A stretch of 64,000 nucleotides of DNA from Sandaracinobacter neustonicus (GCF_006385875.1 NZ_VFSU01000023.1:1-64000); one strand, 5' to 3'; counted from the stretch's first letter, positions 7,717 to 16,743 are shown. Made by a program: numbers and translations. The notes: generated by a model from the letters alone, not told the origin.

Positions 7717-8466
7717 TCAGCGCGGGCGGGCCTGATACATGGCCACGGCGTCTGCCCCGGCCGGGAACTGGAGCTGGCCCGACATGTCGTGGGCGGCGGC
7801 CCAGATGGCTTCGGCGACATCCGTTTCCTTCGTTGTCAGCGCGGGGCTGGCAAATGCCGCGAAGATCGGGGCCGCGAACCCGGCATAGGTGGGCGGGATG
7901 AGATCCTCGACACGCAGACCCGCATTTTGCGCGAAGCGGGTGGTGGGGGCGTATCCCGGCTCCACCAGCTTCGCACGGACATCGAAACAGGCGAGTTCCT
8001 GCGCGAGCGAGCCGGTGAAGCCCTCGATCGCCTGCTTACTGGCGGTGTAGGCCGCCGCCAGCGGCAGGGATGTCAGCGTCACGCTCGACGTGACGTTGAT
8101 GATAACGCCGGATCGGCGTTCGCGCATCTGCGGAATGACGGCCTGAGACATCGCCATGACCCCGAATGTATTGGTGTCGAACAGCTTGCGGATATGCGCC
8201 ATCGGCGTCACCTCGAACGCGCCGACGGTGCCGATTCCGGCGTTGTTGACAAGCACATCGATCGGGCCAGCGGCCGCGACGGCAGCGGCGATGCTTTCGT
8301 CGCTGGTAACGTCCAGCGGCAGGATGCGCAGCTGTGGCGATGCAGGCAGAACCGTCGCATCCGGGCGGCGCATCGTGGCCAGCACATTCCAGCCCTTGCC
8401 AAGGAAATAGCGCGCTGTCTCAAGGCCATAGCCGGATGATGCGCCGGTGATCAGAATCGTTTGCAT
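7717..8466 (-). CDS. Short-chain dehydrogenase/reductase (SDR), classical type
   Basis: This 249-residue NAD(P)-dependent oxidoreductase has a cofactor motif TGASSGYG (7-14), DVT at 52-54, NNAG at 75-78, and catalytic Ser127, Tyr140 and Lys144 (YTASK). The substrate is unknown. Classical SDRs reduce ketones or oxidise alcohols in the cytoplasm. It lies 100 bp downstream of an AraC-type regulator on the same strand and is the first core-looking gene after the presumed island boundary. The AraC protein is a plausible regulator. Confidence 0.9.
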   Translation of the reverse strand: MQTILITGASSGYGLETARYFLGKGWNVLATMRRPDATVLPASPQLRILPLDVTSDESIAAAVAAAGPIDVLVNNAGIGTVGAFEVTPMAHIRKLFDTNTFGVMAMSQAVIPQMRERRSGVIINVTSSVTLTSLPLAAAYTASKQAIEGFTGSLAQELACFDVRAKLVEPGYAPTTRFAQNAGLRVEDLIPPTYAGFAAPIFAAFASPALTTKETDVAEAIWAAAHDMSGQLQFPAGADAVAMYQARPR

Positions 8467-8566
8467 GGGGAGCCTCCATTGGGTTCGGATGGCGCCTTCA
8501 TAAAGATTGGGAACAGGACGATATATAATCAGAAGTCCATTTTAGATTTCCAACTGTCCAGATCGA

Positions 8567-9487
8567 TCAACCCTGAACGGGTTCGGGGCTGCCGCCGATG
8601 CGGGCGAATTTTCCGGGTGGGCAGCCCAGCCGTTTTCGGAAGGCCGTGCTGAAGGCGCTGGCGGATTCATAGCCGATTTCATCGGCGATCCGGTCCAGCG
8701 TCTTGGTGCCGCGCAGCAGCGCGTCTTTCGCCAGCGCCATCCGCCAGCGGGCGAGATATTCGATCGGACCACAGCCGAGCATCCTGTTGAAGCGGGCGGC
8801 AAAGGCAGAGCGCGATTGCCCGGCGATCCGGGCAAGGCTGGCGACCGTCCAGTTGGTCCGCACATCGGCGTGCATGGCAGCCAGCACGCGCGCCAGCGCC
8901 GGATCGCGCATCCCGTTGAGAAGCCCTGTCCGATCGGTGTCGGCCGCGATGCCACCACCGCGCAGGGCCTCCACCAGCAGCACTTCCAGCATGCGCTGAA
9001 GCAGCATGTCCTTGCCCGGCTCGTCAGCGCTGCATTCCTCCATGATAAGGTCGATGATCCGGCCGAACCGGGCCGACCGCCCTTCGGAAGGGGGCACATG
9101 GATCATGCGCGGCAGCAGGGCGAGCAGCAGAGGCGCGTTGGCCGCCTCGATATGAAAGCTGCCGCCGATCGATTCAAAGTCCGCCTCTCCCTCTTGTTCG
9201 CCATGGCGGATGGGCCTGCTGGCCGGCTCGCGCCACTCACAGGCGATGCCGGGGTGGCTGCTCAGTGTGAAGGCCGGGATTGCGGGCAAGAGTAGAAACG
9301 TGCCCTTTTCCAGCTTCAGCGGCGGCGCGTCCTCGAATTCGATCCAGCAGGCTCCCTTCAGGATGATGGTGAAACCGGGCGAATTGCGCGCCGCATAGCG
9401 AACACCCCATTGGCCCCGCCCGGTGATGGGCTTGGAAATGGCCGTGTTCGGCCGAAGCAAGGCGATCAGGTCGCTGAGAGGGTCCAT
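8567..9487 (-). CDS. AraC-family transcriptional regulator (cupin_6 N-terminal domain)
   Basis: This 306-residue activator-type regulator has an N-terminal beta-rich cupin domain (about 5-185; GTFLLLPAIPAFTLSS) of the kind found in AraC_binding_2/cupin_6 proteins. A C-terminal double helix-turn-helix (about 205-300) has SRSAFAARFNRMLGCGPIEY, the classic second-helix region, and then GYESASAFSTAFRKRLG. This layout is common in regulators placed next to SDR or oxidoreductase genes. The ligand is unknown. A 16-bp palindrome lies 13 bp before the start. Confidence 0.9.
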   Translation of the reverse strand: MDPLSDLIALLRPNTAISKPITGRGQWGVRYAARNSPGFTIILKGACWIEFEDAPPLKLEKGTFLLLPAIPAFTLSSHPGIACEWREPASRPIRHGEQEGEADFESIGGSFHIEAANAPLLLALLPRMIHVPPSEGRSARFGRIIDLIMEECSADEPGKDMLLQRMLEVLLVEALRGGGIAADTDRTGLLNGMRDPALARVLAAMHADVRTNWTVASLARIAGQSRSAFAARFNRMLGCGPIEYLARWRMALAKDALLRGTKTLDRIADEIGYESASAFSTAFRKRLGCPPGKFARIGGSPEPVQG

Positions 9488-9499
9488 ATGGACTATCCG

Positions 9500-9515
9500 T
9501 AATCAATGTTGATTA
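9500..9515. promoter_or_regulatory. Palindromic operator candidate upstream of the AraC gene
   Basis: TAATCAA-TG-TTGATTA is a perfect 7-bp inverted repeat in the short gap between the AraC gene start and the hydrolase gene. It is well placed for autoregulation or for another repressor. Confidence 0.4.
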
Positions 9516-9579
9516 TCGGCTTATATATCGTCCCAAGCCCTCTTCCAAGGCAGGAACGCGCTTCCAGCGCCACCCGCCC

Positions 9580-10710
9580 TCAATCCTGCACGATCTCCGC
9601 CAGCCGATCGGCGAGTTTCAGGCGGCCGTTTTCCTGTGTGGTTGGGCCGGGTTGGACCTGATTCCAGCTGACGACGATGCTGGTGTCGCTGGCGGGGCAA
9701 TAGATGGCGACGAGGCCCCAATAGCCTGCGTGGCGGAGGCAGTATTCGCGGCCTGTGGAGCCGGGCTCCATCAGTGCGGAATGCGGCGGGCGTTTGGCGG
9801 GCAGGCTGGTGGGGGTGAGCAGGCTTGCTGCCAGCGTGCCCGGTTTCCGGAACAGCTGCCCCAGCAGCAGCGCCCGCATGAAGGTGGCGACTTCCGGCGT
9901 GGTGCTGATCAGGCCGCCGCCGCCCCACAGGTCCATGGAGGGGTCGATCGTCGCCACGTCGATGCTGCCGAACAGTTGCCGGGCGCGTTTCTGGCCGCCC
10001 GGCGTCGGGTCCAGCCGTTCGAAATGCGTCTGGGTTAGGCCGAGGCGGCGGAAGCCCAGTTCGTGCGCCATCGCCTGCCCCAGTGGGCGGCCGGTTGTGC
10101 GCTCGATGATCTCGCCCAGAATCACGTAACCGGTGTCGGAATAATGGAAGCGCTCGCCCGGCGCGCCGACCGGGGCGCCCGCCGTCATCGCCAGCGCGAT
10201 ATGCTCCTCGCGGCTCCAGCGGTGTGAGAGATCGGCCTGCACCGCCGCCACGAAGGCGGGCGAGGTGGCATAATCATAGATGCCGCTGGTGTGGGTGAGC
10301 AGCTGGTGCAGGGTGATGCTGTCTGGCCGGTAGCCGCCTGCTTCCAGAAGGCTGCGCGTCTTGTCGGACAGCAGCGGGGCGATGGGCTTGAACAGGTCGA
10401 GCCTGCCCTGCTCTGCCAGCCGCATCACCGTGGCGGCGGTATAGACCTTGGTCACGCTGGCGAGCCGCAGGGCGTGGGCGGGGGTGAGCGGCGCGCCGTC
10501 CGCCGCCTGCCCGACCGCGCCGGACCATTGCAGCCCGAGGCGCGGGGCGGACACGGTGGCGACGATTCCCGGCAGCGACGGATCAGCTTGCAGGCTGCTG
10601 GCCAGTTCCGCATCCAGCGCGCGGGAGAGCGCGGCCGGGCCCACCGCCGCCGGGTCTGCCGCCGCCGGGGCAGCGAGCGCCAGCAGGAGGCAGGCGGCCG
10701 CGATCCGCAT
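9580..10710 (-). CDS. Beta-lactamase-fold serine hydrolase (class C/PBP4* type), exported, module A
   Basis: This 377-residue serine hydrolase of the beta-lactamase/D-alanyl-D-alanine peptidase superfamily has an N-terminal signal peptide (MRIAAACLLLALAAPAAA). Catalytic motifs are SVTK (85-88), YSD (190-192, in place of YxN) and HAG (327-329). Relatives include esterases, D-peptidases and MlrB-type peptidases; substrate cannot be told from sequence. ATG 10710 is chosen because it overlaps the stop of the TonB receptor (TGATG), giving a coupled operon of receptor plus periplasmic hydrolase. It is therefore likely controlled by the two operators upstream of that receptor. Confidence 0.87.
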   Translation of the reverse strand: MRIAAACLLLALAAPAAADPAAVGPAALSRALDAELASSLQADPSLPGIVATVSAPRLGLQWSGAVGQAADGAPLTPAHALRLASVTKVYTAATVMRLAEQGRLDLFKPIAPLLSDKTRSLLEAGGYRPDSITLHQLLTHTSGIYDYATSPAFVAAVQADLSHRWSREEHIALAMTAGAPVGAPGERFHYSDTGYVILGEIIERTTGRPLGQAMAHELGFRRLGLTQTHFERLDPTPGGQKRARQLFGSIDVATIDPSMDLWGGGGLISTTPEVATFMRALLLGQLFRKPGTLAASLLTPTSLPAKRPPHSALMEPGSTGREYCLRHAGYWGLVAIYCPASDTSIVVSWNQVQPGPTTQENGRLKLADRLAEIVQD

Positions 10711-12890
10711 CAGAAATCCGCCCGCATGGTGACGCCCCATGTGCGCGGCGCGCCGAGGATGATGTGCTTCTGGCCGACCAGGTCGCTGTTATACTGGTTG
10801 AAAAGCCGCACCATGTAGGTCTCGTCCGTCAGGTTCTTGCCCCACAATGCCACAGACCATCGGCCCTTGTCCGGCCGGATCGTCGCCCTGAGGTTCAGCA
10901 GACCATAGGGGGCGACGCGGCCATCCGGGTCATTGTCCGGCGTGAGATAGGTGCGGCCCTGCATATTATATTCGCCCAGCAGCGTCAGGCCGAAGCGGCC
11001 GCCCAGCGGCACCTCGAGAGAGGCGTTTAGCGCGGCGGTATAGGCCGGGGCGAGCGGGATATACGCCAGCGGTGTGCCATTCGGCAGCGTGCCGCCGCGA
11101 TATTTCGCATCCACCACCGCGATGTTCGCGCCCAGTGTCAGCGCGTCGAACGGGCGCGCCAGCAGTTCGGCTTCCACGCCCTGAGACCGGGCCTTGCCGC
11201 CGTTGCCGATGGTGGGATCGTAAATGGGGGTGTCCGGGTTGTTCTGCGTGATCTGGATATCGTCCCAATCCATGCGGAACAGGGTGACGTTGGCGAGGAG
11301 GCGGCGCTCAAACAACGTAGATTTCACCCCGGCCTCGTAGTTCCACAGCACTTCCGGCCCGAAGGCGATGCCGTCCGCGTCGCCCAGCGCATCGTTGAAG
11401 CCGCCGCTTTTGAACCCCTTGCTGATGGCGGCATAGGCCATCACGTCCGGGGTGACATGCCAGCGCAGGTTGAAATTGGGGGTGAATTCGCCCCAGCTGG
11501 AACTGGCGCGGATGCGTGCGGTGCCGCCCAAGATGCCCAGCGGATCATATTGGCTGTAGTCAATCCGCTTGTCGTCCATGGTGTATCGGCCGCCCACCGT
11601 CAGGTCGAACCGCTCTGAAAAGCGCCATGTCAGGCTGGCGAAACCGGCGAAGCTATTCGTGGTCAGCGTGCCGTCCGATCCGGTGCGCAGCCCGGCGATG
11701 GAGGGGTCGCCGAACAGGTCGGCAAGGTCCGCGCCCAGATCGACGAAGCTCTGGTTGGAGCTGCGCTGGTTGAAGACATAGACGCCGGTGATCCAGTCCA
11801 GCTTGCCGAAGCTGCCGTCCAGCCGCAGTTCGCCGGACAGGCGCTTCACCGTTTCCGGGTCTCCGTCATACACCCATTGCAGCGGCGAACGGTCCGTGTC
11901 GGTGTAACTGTAATAATCATGGTAGCGATAGGCACCGATGAAGGTGAGGTTGGCGTCGCGAACCGGCGTCTTGAAGGTGGCGGAAATGGCGTGCGCGTTC
12001 AGCGTTTCCTTGGTGCGCACGTCTGACTGGACGATGCGATCGAAGGGATCGGCGTTGCGCGGATAGCCATAGGCATCCAGCACCGCCACGAACAGCGAAT
12101 TTTCATTGTATTTCAGCGTTTCGAACACCAGCGGTTCCTGATCCACCCGCCGAAGCTCGCCGGTGAGCAGCAGGCTGGTTTCCGGGCCGAAGTTGAACAG
12201 CAGCTGCCCGCGCGTGTGCCAGAAGCCCTGCGTGTTCACCGCCCGATCCAGCAGCTCATTATGTTCGGTCCCGCCGCGCGACTGGCCCACGAACGCGATC
12301 TTGCCGAGCACGCTGTCCCCCACAAGCGGGCCGGAGATGGAGACGCCGCCACGGACATAGTCATAATTGCCCGCTTCGGCGGTGGCCGAGAGTTCGAAAT
12401 CCTCGCTCGGGCGCTTCGTCGTCAGGCTGATCACGCCGCCGATGGCATTGCGGCCGAACAAGGTGCCCTGCGGGCCGCGCAGCACTTCCACCTGCGCGAT
12501 ATCATACAAGTCCAGATTGGCGCCCGCGCCCTGCCCCACATAGACTTCGTCCACATAGAAGCCGATGGCCGGATCGGCCCCGGCGGACCCGGCGCTGCTG
12601 ACGATGCCGCGCAGCGACGTGGGGGAGAGTTTGAGGTCTCCGTAGCTGCCATAGCGCAGGCCCGGCGTGCGCTGGGCGATGCCGGCGAAATTGGTCACGC
12701 CCGCAGCTGACAGCGATTCCGCCGTGAACACGGTGACGGACACCGGCGCATCCTGCGCGCGCTCTTCGCGTTTGCGCGCGGTGACAACGATGTCCTCCAG
12801 CCCCTCTGCCTGTGCATGTGCGGGGGGCGGCGGCGCGAGCAGCGGCAGGCTGGAAAGGGCTGCGAGAATTGCGAACGGGCGGCTCGTCAT
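10710..12890 (-). CDS. TonB-dependent outer-membrane receptor, module A
   Basis: This 726-residue receptor of the sphingomonad catabolic type has a signal peptide ending in PAHAQA, then the TonB-box-like EDIVVTARKREE and a plug domain (about 40-160, with EVLRGPQGTLFGRNAIGG). The 22-strand barrel ends in Phe (TMRADF). Such receptors import siderophores, sugars, peptides or oligomers. The lack of a siderophore cluster and the hydrolase downstream suggest an organic substrate. ATG 12890 has GGGAG 7 bp upstream; GTG 12896 is possible. Two TTGAG-N6-CTCAA operators lie just upstream. Confidence 0.93.
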   Translation of the reverse strand: MTSRPFAILAALSSLPLLAPPPPAHAQAEGLEDIVVTARKREERAQDAPVSVTVFTAESLSAAGVTNFAGIAQRTPGLRYGSYGDLKLSPTSLRGIVSSAGSAGADPAIGFYVDEVYVGQGAGANLDLYDIAQVEVLRGPQGTLFGRNAIGGVISLTTKRPSEDFELSATAEAGNYDYVRGGVSISGPLVGDSVLGKIAFVGQSRGGTEHNELLDRAVNTQGFWHTRGQLLFNFGPETSLLLTGELRRVDQEPLVFETLKYNENSLFVAVLDAYGYPRNADPFDRIVQSDVRTKETLNAHAISATFKTPVRDANLTFIGAYRYHDYYSYTDTDRSPLQWVYDGDPETVKRLSGELRLDGSFGKLDWITGVYVFNQRSSNQSFVDLGADLADLFGDPSIAGLRTGSDGTLTTNSFAGFASLTWRFSERFDLTVGGRYTMDDKRIDYSQYDPLGILGGTARIRASSSWGEFTPNFNLRWHVTPDVMAYAAISKGFKSGGFNDALGDADGIAFGPEVLWNYEAGVKSTLFERRLLANVTLFRMDWDDIQITQNNPDTPIYDPTIGNGGKARSQGVEAELLARPFDALTLGANIAVVDAKYRGGTLPNGTPLAYIPLAPAYTAALNASLEVPLGGRFGLTLLGEYNMQGRTYLTPDNDPDGRVAPYGLLNLRATIRPDKGRWSVALWGKNLTDETYMVRLFNQYNSDLVGQKHIILGAPRTWGVTMRADF

Positions 12891-12908
12891 GGGCACTCCC
12901 TACATTTT

Positions 12909-12924
12909 TTGAGTCTGTCCTCAA
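12909..12924. promoter_or_regulatory. TetR-type operator, module A site 1
   Basis: TTGAG-TCTGTC-CTCAA, 19 bp before the receptor start codon. It shares arms and spacing with sites at 12959 and 15102. The inner dyad TGA-N8-TCA matches the module B sites. Confidence 0.65.
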
Positions 12925-12958
12925 AACATGCTGGCGGCGCACAAATCTGTCAATATTA

Positions 12959-12974
12959 TTGAGCAATTCCTCAA
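12959..12974. promoter_or_regulatory. TetR-type operator, module A site 2
   Basis: TTGAG-CAATTC-CTCAA in an AT-rich stretch, centred 50 bp upstream of site 1. Two sites in one promoter suggest tight repression of the receptor-hydrolase operon. Confidence 0.65.
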
Positions 12975-13010
12975 AAAATATTTCACCCGGCTGTCACCGG
13001 GCCGCAATGC

Positions 13011-14582
13011 TCAGCTCGACGCGCTGGCGCGCGCCTTCAGCGCCACCCTGTCAACCTTGCCGATGGGCAGCAGCGGAATGTCCGTGGTGATTTCAAACCG
13101 CTTCGGGCATTTGTAATTGGCCAGCCGCTCCCGGCACCAGCGATCCAGTTCATCGGCGGCCAGCGCCATGCCGGGATTGGGCAGCACGAAGGCCACCCCC
13201 ACCTCCTGCCACAGCGGGTCCGCCACCGGCACCACAGCGGCGAGGCTGACGGCCGGATGCGCCTCGATCGCCATCTCCACCTCGCGCGGATAGACATTGT
13301 AGCCGCCCGATTTGTACATCTCTTTCAGGCGACCGACGATGCGGACATGCCCATCCGCCCCGCGCACGGCGATGTCCCCGGTGCGGAAATAGCCGTCTGC
13401 GGTGAAGGCCGCCGCCGTTGCTTCGGGCCGGTTCCAGTAGCCGGGCGTGTTCAACGCGGAGCGCGTCTGCACCTCGCCCGGCTCGCCATCCGGCAGGGCG
13501 TTGTCGGCGGCGTCGGCGATGCGGATGTCCACCCCCGGCGTTGCCCGGCCGCTGGAGCGCAGCAGCAGCTCCCGGTCGCGCGTCGGTTGCAATATCGTGA
13601 TCGCGCTGGTGGTTTCCGTCATGCCATAGTTGGTGGCCAGTGGCGGGCCGATCCGCAGCAGCCGCTCCAGCAGATCGTCCGGCATGGCCGCGCCTTCCCA
13701 GACGATCAGCTGCACGGAGGAGAAATCGGTGCGCTCGAACGCCGGCAGCGCCATGATCAGCGCCAGCACGCTGGGCACAGAGCCCCACAGCGTCAACCGC
13801 TCGGTTTCCACCATGCGCAGCGCCTCGGCCGCATCGAATTGTTCCATGAAATGAATGGTCCCGCCCGCCAGCAGGCAGGGGGTGCCCAGATCCACCACGC
13901 AGCCGATGTGGTTGATCGGCAGGAAATTCTGCACCGAGAGTGGCTCGGTCGGCCACAAGCGGTTCTGGATGCGGCAGAATTCCACGATCTGCGCATGGGT
14001 GAGCAACGCCCCCTTCGGCTCCCCGGTGGAGCCCGAGGTGTAAACCATCAGGCAGGGATCATCGCCGCCGCAGGCGGACCGTGCTGCGTTGAGGGTGGCG
14101 GCGTCTATGCCCTCCCCTCTTGCCAGAAAATCGGCCATCGGCAGCGTGCCCGGCGGGTTCGCGCCCCAGCAGGCCGTCCGCTCGACGCCGGGCAGGCCCG
14201 CCAGCGCGGCGATCTCACCGGCATAGCCGCGCCCGCCCAGTTCGGCGCGCGCGAGCAGCACGCGCGGCTGGGCATCGCGCACCGTTCGTTCCAGTTCCAT
14301 CAGTCGGTAGCGCGGGTTCAGCCCCAGCCAGATCGCGCCGATGGAAACCGTCGCCAGATAGGCGATAAAGAAATCCGGGCATGGCGCCTGCAAGGTGGCG
14401 ACCCTGTCCCCCTTGCCCACGTCTGCGGCCAGCAGCGCCTTCGCCAACGCATCCACTTCAGCATTCAGCGCCGCGTAGGAAACGCGCTGCGGCCCCAGCG
14501 TCAGGGCGATGGCGTCTGGCCGGGAGCGGGCATGCAGGGCGGCATAATCGCTGATGCGCGGCAGCAGCGGCGCATCGCTCAT
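13011..14582 (-). CDS. AMP-forming acyl-CoA synthetase (class I adenylate-forming enzyme)
   Basis: This 523-residue ANL-superfamily ligase would activate a carboxylic acid to its CoA thioester in the cytoplasm, using ATP. Motifs are the P-loop YTSGSTGEPKG (181-191), NYGMTETT before the adenylate-binding site, RTGDIA with the ribose-binding Asp, and KEMYKSGGYNVYPREVE, the hinge and C-terminal start. A catalytic Lys is present in the PIGKVDR segment near the end. ATG 14582 overlaps the stop of the MaoC-like gene (ATGA). Paired with a dehydratase it points to beta-oxidation-like breakdown of an unusual acid. Confidence 0.92.
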   Translation of the reverse strand: MSDAPLLPRISDYAALHARSRPDAIALTLGPQRVSYAALNAEVDALAKALLAADVGKGDRVATLQAPCPDFFIAYLATVSIGAIWLGLNPRYRLMELERTVRDAQPRVLLARAELGGRGYAGEIAALAGLPGVERTACWGANPPGTLPMADFLARGEGIDAATLNAARSACGGDDPCLMVYTSGSTGEPKGALLTHAQIVEFCRIQNRLWPTEPLSVQNFLPINHIGCVVDLGTPCLLAGGTIHFMEQFDAAEALRMVETERLTLWGSVPSVLALIMALPAFERTDFSSVQLIVWEGAAMPDDLLERLLRIGPPLATNYGMTETTSAITILQPTRDRELLLRSSGRATPGVDIRIADAADNALPDGEPGEVQTRSALNTPGYWNRPEATAAAFTADGYFRTGDIAVRGADGHVRIVGRLKEMYKSGGYNVYPREVEMAIEAHPAVSLAAVVPVADPLWQEVGVAFVLPNPGMALAADELDRWCRERLANYKCPKRFEITTDIPLLPIGKVDRVALKARASASS

Positions 14583-15067
14583 TCCGCCGGAACCCACAGG
14601 AACAGCCATTCCGCCACCAGCGCCGGGCGGCTGTCGCCCTCGATGTCGATAATGGCTTCCGCCGTCGTCAACTGGCGGCCCTTTTCATCCAGATGGCTTT
14701 CCAGCACCCGGAAGCGGCCGCGAATCCGGCTGCCCGCCTTCACCGGGGCCACCAGACGCAGCTTGTTGAAGCCATAGTTCAGGGCATGGCCCGTGCCTGC
14801 GGTGTCCCGCACATCTTCCGATCGCGTGCCCTTGGCCTGGTGCATCAGGTGCGACAGCAGCGCCATCGTCTGGAAGCCGAAGGCAATGGTGGTGCCATAA
14901 GGGCTGTTCGTGCGCGCCCATTCGGGATCGATGTGCATCGGATCGGGATCGAGCGTGTTCTGGCCGAAGCCGCTGATCATCTCCTGCGTCACCTCCAGCC
15001 AGCCGGATTCGGCCGTGGGGCTGCCGCCGAACAGTTCAGATGCGGGAACCGGCTGGGATGTGGACAC
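14579..15067 (-). CDS. MaoC-like (hot-dog fold) dehydratase, module A
   Basis: This 162-residue single hot-dog protein is related to (R)-specific enoyl-CoA hydratases and MaoC dehydratases. The hydratase motif is visible as LDPDPMHIDPEWA (about 39-51) with catalytic Asp and His, followed by YGTTIAFGF. The start is GTG 15067 with AGGAAGG about 7 bp upstream. It has a clear paralogue of the same length in module B (20750-21238), sharing FNKLRLVAPV/FDRLRLVAPV and the C-terminal IEG-RPAL pattern. It heads an operon with the acyl-CoA synthetase and is divergent from the TetR gene. Confidence 0.88.
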   Translation of the reverse strand: MSTSQPVPASELFGGSPTAESGWLEVTQEMISGFGQNTLDPDPMHIDPEWARTNSPYGTTIAFGFQTMALLSHLMHQAKGTRSEDVRDTAGTGHALNYGFNKLRLVAPVKAGSRIRGRFRVLESHLDEKGRQLTTAEAIIDIEGDSRPALVAEWLFLWVPAE

Positions 15068-15101
15068 GGAAGACCTTCCTCGGCAAACTGCGGGATATTT
15101 T

Positions 15102-15117
15102 TTGAGGATTGGCTCAA
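15102..15117. promoter_or_regulatory. TetR-type operator, module A site 3 (divergent promoter)
   Basis: TTGAGGATTGGCTCAA between the divergent MaoC and TetR genes. It is the third copy of the TTGAG-N6-CTCAA dyad and is placed for autoregulation of the TetR gene and control of the MaoC-ligase operon. Confidence 0.7.
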
Positions 15118-15170
15118 TTTACGTGCATGGTCAACCAACCCCAGCGGAAAAGCCGGACGACGCGCCGGAC

Positions 15171-15866
15171 ATGCTGAACTTCTGCGCCTTTCTGGAAACG
15201 AAGCTGGAGCAGGCCGGGAAAATTCCCAAGCGCGACCGCACGCGCGAACGGCTGCGGATCGCCGCCGTGCGCGTGCTGGACGAGCGCGGCTATCACACCA
15301 TGCGCGCCATCGACGTGACAGAGGCGGCAGGCCTCGCCGAGGGCAGTTTCTACGTCTATTTCAAGAGCAAGCTGGATATCAGTGTCGATATCCTGCAATC
15401 CTATTTTCTGGAATTCCTGTCGCTTGCGGCTGCCTCCGATCGGGGTATGGGGCGGCTGGAGGCGATTCAGGCGGTGAACCGCCGCTGGCTGCAGGTGGCG
15501 GCGGCGAACCCCGGAATCACCCGCTGCGTGCTGCAGACCTCGTCTGAGGTGCCCGAAATCGCCGAACTGGTGACGCGCTTCGACCGGGTGTGGAACGAAC
15601 GCGTGCTGGCGGGCGCAGAACGCCGGGGCGGGGCAGAAGTCTCCCTGCTGGCCGTGCATATGCTGGGCGGCATGATGGACGAAATCACCCGCCGGCTGCT
15701 GGTCTATCCCGATCCGCAACTGGTGGCCAAGGTTCAGGATGTCGGCGCGGATCTGGATGCCGTCGCCGATGCGGCGTCTGCGGTATGGCATCGCATCCTC
15801 TATCCGGGTCTGCCGCTGGATGCGGAGCTGTCGGACCCGGCGCGGGCGCTGGCGGGCAGGCTTTGA
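15171..15866 (+). CDS. TetR-family regulator, module A
   Basis: This 231-residue repressor has a TetR helix-turn-helix at about residues 22-67 (RTRERLRIAAVRVLDERGY, then TEAAGLAEGSFYVYFKSK). The C-terminal ligand-binding domain contains HMLGGMMDEITRRLLVYPDP, closely matching HALGSMMDELARKLLIHPDP-type sequence of the module B regulator, so the two are paralogues. The start is uncertain: ATG 15171 has no clear ribosome-binding site, and GTG 15123 would add 16 residues but begins 5 bp after the operator. It probably binds the TTGAG-N6-CTCAA sites at 12909, 12959 and 15102. Confidence 0.85.
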   Translation: MLNFCAFLETKLEQAGKIPKRDRTRERLRIAAVRVLDERGYHTMRAIDVTEAAGLAEGSFYVYFKSKLDISVDILQSYFLEFLSLAAASDRGMGRLEAIQAVNRRWLQVAAANPGITRCVLQTSSEVPEIAELVTRFDRVWNERVLAGAERRGGAEVSLLAVHMLGGMMDEITRRLLVYPDPQLVAKVQDVGADLDAVADAASAVWHRILYPGLPLDAELSDPARALAGRL

Positions 15867-15873
15867 CTGCATC

Positions 15874-16704
15874 TCAACAGCGCGGAAAATTGGGGCCGTC
15901 CAGACGCGCCCCGTCGGCGAAATCCAGCGGCGCCAGAAGACCGGTGCGGATGCTCTCCTTCTCGACAAATGTGCCGGGGCGCGCGTCCCAGCGCGCGTCA
16001 TCGCCCAGATAGCGGATCGCGATCGCCCGCCGCCGCACGGTGGGTGAAAGATTGCCCGCCGAATAATGCAGCGCCAGCGGGTGATGCACCACCACATCGC
16101 CCGGCTGAGTCTCGAAGCAGAGGATTTCGTGCCGGTCGCGAATCTCCGCCTCCGAAGGCAACGGCTCCAGATTCATCCGCGCATAGAGATCGGCAAAGCC
16201 GGACCCGGCGGAAAAGGCGCGCGGGGCATAGAAATGCCCTTCCGCATGAGAGCCGCGCGCATATTGCACCGCCCCGGTTTCCAGCCGGACAGGATCCAGC
16301 GGCACCCAAAGGGACAGCACATCCTCCCCCTTCACCGGCCAATAGGGCAGATCCTGATGCCAGGGGGTTTCCTCCCGCGTGCCCGGCTCTTTCACCAGCA
16401 ACTGATCGTAGAACAGCCGCGTCTCCTGCGATTGCATCAGCGATTGCGCCAGCGCCGGAAGCGGCGACTCCAGCATCAGCGCCCTGAAATCCGCATCCCG
16501 CATCCAGACGAAGAAATCGCCCACATAACGACCGGGCGCACCGCCGGGGGTGTATTCCACCGCCGAGGCGGACGGAGCGGAGATGACGCGTTCGACCGCG
16601 GCGCGCATGCGCTCGATCCAGCCCGTGTCCAGCACGTCGCGGATGACGGCTGCGCCGTCGCGCCGATAGGCGATGCGCGCGGTGGCGATGCTGTCGTCGA
16701 TCAT
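15874..16704 (-). CDS. Phytanoyl-CoA dioxygenase (PhyH) family oxygenase
   Basis: This 276-residue Fe(II)/2-oxoglutarate-dependent oxygenase has a metal triad HQD (His116, Asp118) in WHQDLPYWP and distal His213 in LALHYSAGNLS. An Arg nearby (about 225) could bind 2-oxoglutarate. PhyH enzymes hydroxylate acyl-CoAs or diverse natural products; the substrate here is unknown. ATG 16704 is favoured by GGGAGGG 7 bp upstream over longer in-frame starts. It is divergent from a lipoprotein hydrolase gene, and each promoter carries a TGA-N8-TCA site, so it likely belongs to the module B regulon. Confidence 0.88.
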   Translation of the reverse strand: MIDDSIATARIAYRRDGAAVIRDVLDTGWIERMRAAVERVISAPSASAVEYTPGGAPGRYVGDFFVWMRDADFRALMLESPLPALAQSLMQSQETRLFYDQLLVKEPGTREETPWHQDLPYWPVKGEDVLSLWVPLDPVRLETGAVQYARGSHAEGHFYAPRAFSAGSGFADLYARMNLEPLPSEAEIRDRHEILCFETQPGDVVVHHPLALHYSAGNLSPTVRRRAIAIRYLGDDARWDARPGTFVEKESIRTGLLAPLDFADGARLDGPNFPRC

Positions 16705-16743
16705 ATTCCACCCTCCCATGGCGGCCCGGCGGCTTTCGAGTCT

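Noticed and set aside
9580-12890. Siderophore uptake operon
   Set aside because: A TonB receptor alone suggested this, but there is no siderophore esterase, FecI/FecR pair or Fur box here; the control sites are TetR-type dyads.
13257-14777. A 506-codon plus-strand frame
   Set aside because: Antisense to the acyl-CoA synthetase and MaoC genes, with shadow composition.
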